Source: Chytridium lagenaria
Lineage: Eukaryota; Chytridiomycota; Chytridiomycetes; Chytridiales; Chytridiaceae
Direction of reading: 5' to 3'
Assembly (NCBI GenBank): GCA_025449115.1
Contig: JAHLKC010000138.1
Location: forward strand, 47,418-111,417
DNA: 64,000 nt
Position numbers and translations under genes: made by a program. The notes beneath the pieces are model-generated. The model saw nothing but the letters and a program-made list of their open reading frames with translations. It searched no databases and was not told the DNA's origin. Positions 49,291 through 59,949 of this stretch are shown piece by piece; the stretch's first letter is position 1, and the number at the start of each line of letters is the position of its first letter.

Positions 49291-49546
49291 TGCGGAGAAA
49301 TTGTGACTACCGAATAAACAAATAATAGAATAAACGGAAGGAATATTAGAATACATACAAGAGGGGCGGTGGGCCAGGTAGCCAGGGTGCAAGAGGAGAA
49401 GGAAATAAAAGAAAGAAATAAAACAACAGAAACGGAAGAAAGGGCGGCGAAAGGGGTGGATGGTGGGACAAGAAAACTCACTGCACTTGATGGTGCAGAA
49501 GAGTTGGATCAAATGAAGAAAAACATTCTTCATTTCCTCAACTCGA

Positions 49547-49607
49547 CAAGTACTTTGTGCACCCAATGTCCGACCTTGTCCGGACGTTCGGTAACACAAA
49601 GTACTTG
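49547..49607. repeat. Perfect 13-bp inverted repeat with nested inner hairpin
   Basis: CAAGTACTTTGTG at 49547-49559 and its exact complement CACAAAGTACTTG at 49595-49607, with GTCCG/CGGAC pairing in the loop. Partial pairing continues outside (CTCAACTC / GTGAGTGGAG). Confidence 0.85.
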
Positions 49608-49764
49608 TAGTGAGTGGAGTGAATTCAGGATATTATGCTTATGATATCCTATATTCAGCTCTGGAGAAAATGGGCTCGAGCGGGCGGGCTATACACTCGC
49701 CAATGCTCACATGCCCGAAAAATGCTGCACGTTCGAGACCAATGCTCAAATAGGTGGTAAGAAA

Positions 49765-50260
49765 AAACGTTTATTGAGAATTGAAAGTGAGGTTATTAAA
49801 AAATAAAAAGGAGGGGAGGTGGGTCTTCCAGGAAACGAGGGCACTCTGCCAATCCGTGAGAGAACGGGCCTGGGAAGGCGAGACAGCGGCGGAAAGTTGG
49901 GAATAGCGCGCAGCCGTTTCCGCCGAGCGCCAATGACCCGCCGTCATAACCAACGGAATGCGGTCCTCGGCAACAACCGTAGAGATAGCCGTGGCCACGC
50001 GTAGGCCTTGAATAGTTTCTTCGTGGTATCCACAAGTAGCCTGGAGTGCCGACGTAAAACGAGTTTGAAAAGTCTTATAGGTGGTAAAGCGATGAGAATG
50101 GTGGTGGTTGGGGGTGAGGGAAGGAAACACATATGGTGAGCCGATAAGGGGAAGGCCCACGATAGCACACTCTTCGGCATAAGCCTTCAAAGCAAAGATG
50201 ATGCAGCGGGAAGGGTGAGGGTCGAAAAGTATGACAATGCGTTCGACGGGGGTTATATCC
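49765..50260 (-). CDS. Tyrosine recombinase C-terminal catalytic part
   Basis: The minus-strand frame runs KAYAEECAIVGLPLIGSP, FTTYKTFQTRFTSALQ, ETIQGLRVATAISTV, IPLVMTAGHWRSAETAARYS. The spaced Arg (GLR), His-Trp (GHW) and Tyr (ARYS) match the R...H/W...Y signature of tyrosine recombinases in Cryptons and DIRS-like elements. An upstream piece (ERIVILFDPHPSRCIIFAL) is in the same frame back to about 50260. The N-terminal half is not seen. The ORF is followed downstream (lower coordinates) by the direct and inverted repeats at 49156-49678, the place where such elements keep their split repeats. No reverse transcriptase is nearby. Confidence 0.68.
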
Positions 50261-51175
50261 CATAGTACAAAACCGACGACAACTAAAAAAATTTCGTCGA
50301 ATTTGGATATAGTTTGCCGTAAATCGGCGTATGCTGCCGCTTTTGCACCAAATCAATTCGTTGGTCACACAATATTCGCCACTTATTAAATGCGGCAGAA
50401 TACCGCCAAATACGTAAATTTTTTCATCATACGGGGAGCTGAATTTTCGGTCACGCAATGGAAATTTCTTTATTTTACAGAATTCAGACAGTACCACAGG
50501 ATTTGCATCGAACTATACTATAGCGCCGTAAACGGCCATCTACGGGAGTCTTCTGTTTCTCCACCATAAGGACTTTACCTTAACCTAAAGCTTTTAATCT
50601 GAATATATATTCATTACAGTCGTACTTAAAAATTATTAGGACTCATAAGCCACGTGTGCATAAAGAAAACGTTCTTCCTATTTAGCCCACATACACAGTG
50701 TTCAGTACAAACATTGACGTCAGACCGCAATACTCTTTTCCACAAAGGTATTTTTACCTTTTTTGCTTTTGTCAAACTATACTGAATTTGTGGTCATATT
50801 CTTTGTGTATACGCTGACTGTCGCAGAATGTTGACACTGCCAATGCAGGTATAATACGTTTTGTCGCGTGTACGTACGCTTACGTGCGTACACGTGCGTT
50901 TCTGTACGCGTGCGTACGTGTGCGTACATTTGCGCACGTAAATGTAAGACGCGTGCACAAGTGTACGTAAACGTACGCAAACGTGCATGTACGTACGTAT
51001 AGTGGAATCAATGCATACTTCGTGAACGTTCCTATACATACTCTTGTATTTTATTTTTGAAGATGTTCACGATTTTTTCTCTCTAAACTCCAAAAATAAA
51101 TACATTCTGCACAAAATTGGGACTTTGATAAAATATATTAACGTAATTTTGACATCAACGTACAGCACCATTAGT
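50261..51175. other. Intergenic with ACGT-rich alternating tract
   Basis: 50860-51000 is a run of interleaved TACGTACG, GTGCGTAC and GCACGT words, mostly alternating purine-pyrimidine, able in principle to adopt Z-DNA. Frames here are artefacts of that pattern. 50300-50540 contains several CCGTAAA/GCCGT words also found in introns of genes A and B. Confidence 0.7.
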
Positions 51176-53259
51176 TCAACGTCTATAATTCCTGGCGTTG
51201 TACCTGCGAGCTTTGTTAGGAGATATGTCGCTATCCGAAGAGGTGTAACTCAAGTTTGTACGCGAACGGTCGCGTAAACGAGATGTTGATCCCCTCAAAC
51301 TACCACGTGACAGGCTTCTAGCTCTTCCCTTGTCAGGAGAAAAGCTAGCTGAATTTCGAATACGCTGAGACCGGCGAGGTGGTGACGGGGGCAGTTCCTC
51401 AGATAAGATTCGTCGAGACCTGCGAGGTGGGGACTCTGAAAATCGTGGCAATGGTCTTACTCCTGGTCGGCGCACGCGGTTATTGGCTACAGCAACGTCA
51501 TGCTCAAAAGAAGCTGAGGAGACTCTTCGTTGTGCTTTGTCATGAAAACTAATTACTAAAGTGCTTGAAGCAAGAAAAACTTACAGTTGCTGCTGTTTGT
51601 TAAGGCATCCACAGATCCCCTAATAGTTTCAAGTTTTTCGTCGAAGTTGTCAAGTCTTTCCTTCAACGCCAAAAGAGAGGATTCAAAACTTTTCTGCATA
51701 TTGTCTTGCGCTTGACGTAGATAAGAGAAGTTAGATGCAAGCGTTCTCTGAGTCAAGTTGTTTTCGTGTATAAGAAGGACGAGACTGTCTTGTTGTGCAG
51801 CAGCAGTCTGCAAATTCTTGCCGCCAACGCTAACAATGAAACAGTCGTTCAGCCTTTTGAGCTCGTTAACACCGAACCCTAAATCAAAAATAAGTTAATT
51901 TTAATATTTTAATTGTCAGCCAAAACATCAAATAAATGCACAGTATACAACAGTATACTACCGCACACTACATTATACTGCCGCACACTACAGTGTACTG
52001 CCGCATACTACAGTATACAAACGCACACTACAGTATACAACCGTATGTAGCCGTACATCATTGTATGCGGCAGTTTACCACCGTTACCAGCCGTACAATG
52101 ACTATACACCACAATATACCTTGAATCCTTACCTGGAACATGCTTTTGAAAGCCTGGTGACATGTATGCTTTTGCAGCCAAAGCCTCAGGGTACGTAGCT
52201 AATAAGACAATGCCAGCGTCAATCTTTCTACTCATGTTATCAGCCTGTTTTTTATATTAGTTTCTAAAAATGTTCAAACCGATGGCAATGGGACTGACCG
52301 TCTGAACAAGATGCTCCCAATGTCGACGGAAAAAGGAGTTGATGTTAGAGCTTGTCGAGTTAGCATTTGAAAATGCATTCCTTCTGTTGTTTGACTGCTT
52401 CACACTCTCTATAAAAGTAGGGTGTTAGCAAACTTGTTAGATCTTTCCCACCAGTATACCATCATGCATCACTTGACCACTCCGAATCTTATATGCTCCT
52501 TCAATGGGGACAGGAAGAGAAGGAGCCGGTGGAGCACGTATTCTTGATTCCTCGTTAGCGGCATCAACCGCCATCATGCCTGCAGTAACAGTTTCGTTGT
52601 CGTCTTCGCTGTAAGTTGGCTCCGAGTGGCTTCTGGACCCTGCAGCTTTATTGGATAAATAGTTAATTTACCGTGTCAGTGAAGATGATCTGGATTTGAG
52701 TATGTTACAGAGTTCTCACCAAGGTTGTATTGGAACCCCCTTCCCCCATGTTCATCATCATGTCCACCAAGGCTCATCGGTATGTTGATATGTCTGCACA
52801 AGTCAAAAAGCTCTGTTGTCAAACCATCGTATGCCTTTAAAATTTTCTTCCAACACCGTATGATGCTGTCATATAAAAAAAGTTGACAACCGTACATAAG
52901 CGCACGTTACCGCAAACAACCATAGAATAACGCATTAAACCATACATTGCCATAAATAAACGCAAACGGCCGTATACCACAGCCGTTAAGGTGATTAATG
53001 AAATATTTCAATATCTTGAGTCCATCGAATCGTAAACTTTTAAAACAGGTTTGTGGTCTGGTACGTAGGTATACGTATACAGCTAGCTGCTGCGGTAAGC
53101 TAAGATAGGTTTATTTTATCACATCAACTTCAAACATTTGCCTTTTGGCCATAGACTCTAAAATATTATAACTTCATGTGGCGCTTCTATATTTGATTGT
53201 CTTGTACAAAAGACGATGGAATACTTGCGTACCCCACCGCCTTCGTATGAATCACTCAT
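51176..53259 (-). CDS. Gene B1: SRKI-core protein with coiled coil and basic Ser/Arg tail (unknown family)
   Basis: Minus strand; likely start MSDSYEGGGV at 53257-53259. Exons read: CWKKILKAYDGLTTELFDL (about 52730-52866); SHSEPTYSEDDNETV to YKIRSGQVMHD (about 52460-52650); NNRRNAF...FFRRHWEHLVQT (about 52300-52408); then ADNMSRKIDAGIVLLATYPE and AYMSPGFQKHVP (52131-52247). A coiled-coil exon (NNLTQRTLASNFSYLRQAQD, 51590-51880) and a basic tail with two PPRRSRR/PPRRSQR motifs end at 51176. The same core and the same intron position before the SRKI segment occur in B2. The composition suggests a nuclear DNA- or chromatin-associated protein, which is inference. The first exon join is uncertain. 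Confidence 0.6.
51950..52049. repeat. 20-bp tandem repeat in a B1 intron
   Basis: Units at 51950, 51970, 51990, 52010 and 52030, each close to ACAGTATACTRCCGCACACT; the fifth is partly diverged. Confidence 0.92.
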
Positions 53260-53392
53260 TTGGTTGTCTCATTTGGTTGTATACACGGTCACAGACGGTT
53301 TAGTCAGTAAAAGAATAACCATCGTGAAAGTCAAAGTTACGTCTGATAGTGCGACATTAGTATTACGTACGTAAAAAAATTCGACGAAGAAA

Positions 53393-56288
53393 ATGTACTG
53401 TCCATGCTGTGCTGAAGACGTCCCCTCCGTCACGTCTAGAAAGATGCTTGAGAACCACATTAGAGATGACCATGCTTCCAGTGGTGCTCTCATAACCTTG
53501 CTTCTGAAGCTTGATAGTGAAGCGACCATTGAAAGAGTCTTGACTATGGTTATTGGCGGCGGTTCCCACGCCCAAGCGCAGCCCCCCTAGCCCAGCAGAC
53601 GCAACGACAGCCATCAACTATAGGCGAGTCTCGCTCAGCAAAAGGCACCTACCATATTGAAACCAGGATGGCGGAAAAAAAGTAAGATGGTGTTGCTTAA
53701 ATCTCTCATTTCTTTAGTGTTTTGGGGGTTGCGAAGCAACTTTTTAAGTTGAGCACAGAGGAGAAGAAGGCCATAGATAGGATGACGGCGGAGCAGAAGA
53801 CGTTATCCGGAGCAATTCGAATGATTCCGCATTTGATTGAAGATGCAGCCGTAGCTGAAGCATTACGTACGAAGATTACCGAGGTAGGCAAAGCTCTGTT
53901 GTTTTAGTGATATTGAAGTTGTTAGGCCAAAGAGAAGTATCTTGCCGCTTACCGTGCTGGGTACACTCAACAAAATCCGAACGTTGCAAGCTATCAAGTC
54001 ACCGATAACAATCAAGTTCGCATTGTTTGGAAGACAGGAAAAGAATTCGAGGAGGTACTGCTTTTTTCTTCCATACATTAATCTTACTTCGAGGGCGAGG
54101 AGCAACGCAGACCTAGCTCTCCAAAGCTTAGAGTCGGTAGCAGTAAAGCCATCTACGTAGAAGATGACAGTGACAACGACGAGGTCCACGCGCAATACAA
54201 GCCTGCCTTGGGACAGTACATTGAAGGTTTGACGACAATTTTATTTAAACTAATGGGTATAGAACCTAAGATTGCCTCAAAAGGTCATCCACTTGCATTG
54301 CGGGTCGACGTGAGCAAAATTCGGAAGAAACAAGAAGAGGAGGAGGCTGAAAGCCGACCACGAACGCCATCGGAAGAATACGAGGATCGACCCGTTAGAA
54401 AAGGTGCGTAATCTTCCGCCCTCCCCTGCTTTTATTTACTGACAGATGGGGTTTTTTCAACCGTTTACCGCCGCTTACTCCTTTTTTCACCGCATTTTTT
54501 GTTTATTTTTATTTTGCGCTTACTGAATTTGTTTAGGAAAAGCTCCAGCGGCAACTTTACAGCAGAGAAGGAAGGGTAGGCTTTAACTTTTTACTCAGCT
54601 TTGCTCACCACGCTAAAAGAGGAAATCGAAGGAGGACCGCCATCCGAGGAGTATGAGGAGGAGCCGCCCGTTGGAAAAGGTGTTTTAAAACGTTACATAT
54701 ATATATATAACCGGAACGTTTCAATGTGATTTTATATAGGTAAGGCTCCGAAGGTCGTGTTGCCGCGGACAAAGAGAAAGGGTAAGATTTATTACTTTAT
54801 TTTTAAAAAACGCTTGCTAAACCAAAGGGCAGAAACTGTTGAAGAAGAGTTCCGTCGAATTCATGAGGAAGCGGCAGCAGCTGGTGGGTTAGATTTATTT
54901 AGCAATAAGCCGTTTATTAAACTTACCGATTATATGGAAGCACCGCCAGAAGTGAGAAAGGTACTTAAATCTCCGAAAAGCCCCAAATCTCCGAAAAGCC
55001 CCAAAATAGGTGCGTAAATTTATTATATTCCTCGAAAACCAAAATAAAAACATGTGTGGTGGCGGGCTTGCCGACTTTAACCATGTTTACTTTTTCCCGG
55101 TGTCTACTCCAGTTTTAGCTTCTCTAATTTTCAAACAATTTTAGCCAAGGAACAGCACGAAGAGGTACCGATTTCTCCGGCAAAGTCAAAAGCGGGTAAG
55201 TACTTTTATTGTTTTACTTTCGTGCCCTTTTTTCTTTTGTTCATGTCGTAATTGATATCATTCTATTTTTAGTCCATGAGACGGTGCCGACGTCGCCTAA
55301 AGCTGTGAAATCATGTAAGTGTTTTATATTTTTTTTGTTATCACGAACTGGCCATCTTTATGGCTCTTTTTCCTTCACAGCCGTTTGCGTTTCCTTTTCG
55401 GTCGTTTGCGCTTTAATCTGGTTACTTACCCCCGTTAACGGCCATCTCCTCTATTCTACTACTTTTTCTGACTTTATATTACTCAGCCAAAGGTTTGCCC
55501 GTTTCAACTAAAGGCAAAGGGAAGGGTAATTATTTATGAGGTTTATTAGAAATTAACCGTTTACTTGCTATTGTTTCAGGGCCAGAGATTCCTTCGGGAG
55601 AAGGTGAGTATTCAAAAAATAATTTTTCTGAAGTACCCTAATTATTTGTAAGGTGTCGCCAGCTCTTCAAAGGAGCTGCCGACGTCAAAGGGAAAACAGG
55701 TCGCAACCGAAAGTGAAGGTGAGGCGGTTGCTGTCCACCTGATGTACATTTTCGCTAATGTTTGGACAAAAATTTATTCTTATTTCCAATTTTTTTTTTT
55801 AAAAAACCAGAATCGCGAACTGCTACCCCCGAAACCGAAGGAACCGCGGAAACCGTCATCGTCAAACGTGGAGCACCCAAACGCAAACATCAGGAAGAGC
55901 GTGCTGGTTGGAGAGAGGATAAAGCACAGCTAATCTTTATGTAGCTCCTTCAGCAAAATCGAAAAAGGCGAAAGAAACGCCTGAATTCCCGGACTGTAAG
56001 TTTAGCGTTTAGTTTCTAATTTTAACCCCTTAATTAATTTAGTCGTAACAAAACAATCCCCCAAGGACGAACTGTTATCATTTGCCTTCGGGTTGGGGTT
56101 GAATTTAACTTCAAGTAATAGCAGGGAGGAGATTTGGGATGTAAGTGACTTTGATTATTATCTTTACTAAGAAAATTAACATTATTTAGGAACTGTTGCA
56201 GCTTTGGATGTCCGTTTATGAAGGAAGACCCCCTGCAAGGATCTACGCCGATAAAATTGGTTTAAACAACCAACATGGTGACACGTAG
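53393..56288 (+). CDS. Gene A1: CxxC/HxxxxH finger protein with a run of symmetric mini-exons (unknown family)
   Basis: Start ATG 53393 (MYCPCCAEDVPS): C3, C6, H22 and H27 form a single C2H2-type finger. A helical domain follows (LSTEEKKAIDRMTAEQKTL, HLIEDAAVAEALRTKITE), then after a phase-0 intron AKEKYLAAYRAGYTQQN, and an exon at 54094-54403 ending in an acidic/Pro tail. Next come eleven exons whose two borders are both phase 1: 54537-54575, 54620-54679, 54740-54781, 54828-55009, 55145-55195, 55273-55314, 55487-55525, 55580-55603, 55653-55718, 55811-55906 and 55945-55995. They encode Lys/Ser/Pro/Glu-rich modules (KSPKSPKSPK, VPISPAKSKAG). A structured end (KDELLSFAFGLGLNLT, LLQLWMSVYEGRPPARIY) closes at TAG 56286-56288. 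C-run frameshift near 53586. Function unknown. Confidence 0.68.
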
Positions 56289-56498
56289 TTGTTTAACTTT
56301 TCCAGACACATAGCTGATTTGTACTTGAAATATCCACCTATTGCAAGATTTTGCTGCATTTGTATAATAAATTCGTCTGTTCTATGTATGTTATTAAATG
56401 CGCTAAAAACAATAAAAAAGTGCGAATATATTACCGGCTTATATTGCCACGTGGATACATCTAAAATTTTGATATAACTTTCTATGTGTTTAATGCAC
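56289..56498. other. Intergenic 3' of A1
   Basis: AT-rich, nothing recognised. Confidence 0.5.
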
Positions 56499-57512
56499 AC
56501 CCGCAAACTGGCGTCAGACGCTAGTGCAATACCTCAAGTGAAAGCTCTTGATGTGTTGAGGCTACAAGTAACGTGAACTGGCGTCTTATGCTCCTAACCA
56601 CTCGGTATCGGTGGATTATCGTAGTTTATATATAAAACATGGGATGTTCATCGGCATAGATAATTGTAGCGACGCGTCAGCGTCTTGAAACCTTCACCAA
56701 TGTGTTCCTGGATGCCTAATACCTTGTAATCAGCAAAGACCCCACCGTGATTGACGTTTCAACCCATTTGCATGTGGTGATCCCGTCAGTTCACGTAAAC
56801 TTGAGCATATGCAGGAAAATCATGATGTCGTACCCGCAAACTGGCGTCAGACGCTAGTGCAATACCTCAAGTGAAAGCTCTTGATGTGTTGAGGCTACAA
56901 GTAACGTGAACTGGCCTCTTATGCTCCTAACCACTCGGTTTCGGTGGATTATCGTAGTTTATATATAAAATATGGGATGTTCATCGGCATAGATATTTGT
57001 AGCGACGCGTCAGCGTCTTGAAACCTTCACCAATGTGTTCCTGGATGCCTAATACCTTGTAATCAGCAAAGACCCCACCGTGATTGACGTTTCAACCCAT
57101 TTGCATGTGGTGATCCCGTCAGTTCACGTAAACTTGAGCATATGCAGGAAAATCATGATGTCGTACCCACAAACTGGCGTCAGACGCTAGTGCAATACCT
57201 CAAGTGAAAGCTCTTGATGTGTTGAGGCACAAGTAACGTGAACTGGCCTCTTATGCTCCTAACCACTCGGTTCGGTGGATTATCGTAGTTTATATATAAA
57301 ATATGGGATGTTCATCGGCATAGATATTTGTAGCGACGCGTCAGCGTCTTGAAACCTTCACCAATGTGTTCCTGGATGCCTAATACCTTGTAATCAGCAA
57401 AGACCCCACCGTGATTGACGTTTCAACCCATTTGCATGTGGTGATCCGTCAGTTCACGTAAACTTGAGCATATGCAGGAAAATCATGATGTCGTACCCAC
57501 AAACTGGCGTCG
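56499..57512. repeat. Tandem array of three 333-bp units
   Basis: Units start at 56499, 56832 and 57165 (333, 333, 330 bp), with a fourth beginning at 57495 and breaking off after about 18 bp. They differ by only a few bases. Each contains GCGTCAGACGC, a CCTCAA...TTGAGG hairpin, GTTTATATATAAAA and GACGCGTC. No ORF is conserved. Confidence 0.97.
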
Positions 57513-58500
57513 GGCCAGTAAACACCTTGAAATAAGGCACTGTAGTTGTAACCAGCACCCCAAATTGTGATATCAGGGTAGTTATGGGTAGTTATAGGGT
57601 AGATGTTGTATTGTATAGTAGAAACAAAAACCCAATCATTGATTAATAACTACCGTGACACATGCACAAGTACCCTATTTTGTTTAGTGTACTACCCTAG
57701 ATAAATAAACATTGTTATTCTCATCTATATGGTAAGCGTCTGTCATTACATGGGACAGTGATTGACACGCTTACCTGACCGGATGGGAGATGGGAATGGG
57801 AGCGGGTCACGTGGGGCTGAGGGGATGGATTAAGCCATCATTACACAGGATGGAGACTAAAATTATACTCTGTTATTCACTACCTATTTCCGCTTTCCTT
57901 GGTACAATGCGCCTTTTTCCACCTGAGATTGTCATAGCCACAAGGCACTAGCTACAGAAACACTTCATTGTCTCCATCACGTTGACGGCAAACAGAACTA
58001 AGCTTACCTGTTGAGAGGCTCATATCATGACAATATATGTACAGGATCACACAAATATGTCACTTTGAGTTTACTGTTGTACATGCTATTGGAATAATGT
58101 CTGTGTGTCAATGCGATCGTGATTTTGAGTGTTTGTACATCCCATAACACTGTTATTATGTAAGTTTTTAAATTACGTGAATACCCATGTATTCCTTCAT
58201 ATCCCAATAGCGCGTAGTGAAAGCAAAGATGACTTTATACTATTATTAACAGATATTATTTTTCCCGCAACCTTTATTTATTTGACATGATTACAGTCTT
58301 ACAATCATACCACAGGGATAACAAAACTCTCAGTTTAACCAAAAACAGTACAGTAATATTGCCGAAGTATTTGGAACTACCGTTGCACTGCCGGGAGTTT
58401 CTTGTAAAAATGCAGGTACTACCTTGTAAAATTAGGTAGCTTCCATGTTTCTTGTTCTACCCGCAGCTCATTAGGAACCAGCGTGATGTTGTGAGGTAAA
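57513..58500. other. Intergenic with a strong hairpin
   Basis: 57590-57720 has repeated GGGTAG/CTACCC words. A hairpin GGTAAGCGT / ACGCTTACC lies at 57731-57775. No gene supported. Confidence 0.55.
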
Positions 58501-58501
58501 A

Positions 58502-58579
58502 TCCTATGATGAATAGGGTAGTACCCAAAGTATAGAATTATCCTATGATGAATAGGGTAGTACCCAAAGTATAGAATTA
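58502..58579. repeat. Exact 39-bp tandem duplication
   Basis: 58502-58540 and 58541-58579 are identical, starting TCCTATGATGAATAGGGTAG. Confidence 0.95.
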
Positions 58580-58889
58580 TTCCGCCCTCAATATGCCTAG
58601 AAATTTTAATAAAGTGAAAAGGAGTGACTGATGGGTTAACGCCTTCTTTTCGTAACAGTATAGCAATTGTTTTCAAACCACCTTTGAACAACAGGATATG
58701 TAGAGATGGATGTGTCACAAAAAGCTAATACTAACTCTTGAATAAACAGTATTTATGTGTTCCGACGCGTCAAAACATTTCATATATTAGCATAACCCTT
58801 ATCTGCCTGACAGTCTTTCAGTTGACTTCCGTTATTTTATGTTAATTTATTTAAAGAGGTTTTCTATCTTTTTCGTATAAAAGCAGGGA

Positions 58890-59550
58890 ACTTTAATTGA
58901 GTACCCCTCCCCCGTGATCCTGATTATCCTGACGCCATCCTGAATTGCCTGACACCACCGACTAGTACTGCAAGTGATCCCACCCTGCCCGAGTGATCCT
59001 GGCTCATCCAACGCCACAGAGTAGTAATGCGAGTGATAACCCAACCTGCCCGAGTGATCCCGACTTGCCTAACGCTGCAGACTTCTACTGCGGGAGAACT
59101 TGCCTAACGCTGCAGACTTCTACTGCGGGCGAACTTGCCTAACGCTGCAGACTTCTACTGCGGGAGATCCCGACCCCACCTGCCCGAGTGATCCCGACTT
59201 GCCTAACGCTGCAGACTTCTACTGCGGGAGAACTTGCCTAACGCGCAGACTTCTACTGCGGGGAACTTGCCTAACGCTGCAGATTCTACTGCGGGAGATG
59301 CGACCCCAACCTGCCCGAGTGATCCCGACTTGCCTAACGCCGCAGACTTCAATTGCGGGAGAACTAGTCTAACGCCGCAGACTTCTACTGCGGGAGATCC
59401 CGACCCATCTGAGTGATCCTTACGCATGATCCCGACTAGATTGACGCTGAAGATGCCGCTGCGGACTACTACTGCGCGTCATCCCGACCCGGATCCCAAC
59501 TTGCCCAATGCTGCAGACTAGTACAGCGCGTGATCCTGACAAGTACTGGT
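58890..59550. repeat. Minisatellite with about 35-bp and longer units
   Basis: Repeats of AACTTGCCTAACGCTGCAG followed by ACTTCTACTGCGGGAG. Some units are expanded with GATCCCGACC...CTGCCCGAGT. At least eight units of varying length between 59040 and 59400, with more diverged ones at both sides. Confidence 0.9.
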
Positions 59551-59949
59551 GAGTCAAGCGAGTCAAGTGAGTGAAACCCAATATTGATGTAGCGCTGGGA
59601 ATTAGGAGTAGAGTTTTGCTACATATCCCAATATTTAATTAACTGAAATTTGAAGAACATCTCCGGCAAAGCAAAAATTTATATAATTGTTCTCCTTCAC
59701 TATATCGCTTCAAGCCTAATTGATCTCACTTATTCTTATTTCTTTCTACATTTTAGAGTTGCCAACACTATGTTACAACAAACCTCACAGACTTTCGCAT
59801 CCCGGAGATACTTTCAATTTGACGACTCAATTTTTCTTTTCGATCATCCGATCTTGTCCTCATGGTTTTTTTCCTAATTACATGTTTAAACAATGTTTTT
59901 GAGTGAAAAGAAAACTTACGGAGTTTGGATGTTCTCATCAGAATCACTT

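Larger units (their letters stand above)
49156..49678. repeat. 48-bp direct repeat pair flanking a 427-bp segment
   Basis: A 48-bp sequence starting TATTATGCTTATGATATCC and ending AAATGGGCTCG is identical at 49156-49203 and 49631-49678; weaker similarity (GCGGGC stretches) continues about 15 bp on the right. The first copy lies inside endonuclease coding sequence. Confidence 0.9.

Noticed and set aside
49251..49320. A functional tRNA gene on the minus strand
   Set aside because: The T-arm is perfect but no matching 5' acceptor strand or convincing D-arm lies at the right distance.
50777..51039. His/Arg/Thr-rich repeat protein
   Set aside because: Artefact of the ACGT-alternating tract.
58890..59550. 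CRISPR-like array
   Set aside because: Units abut with no unique spacers, and the genome is eukaryotic; this is a minisatellite.
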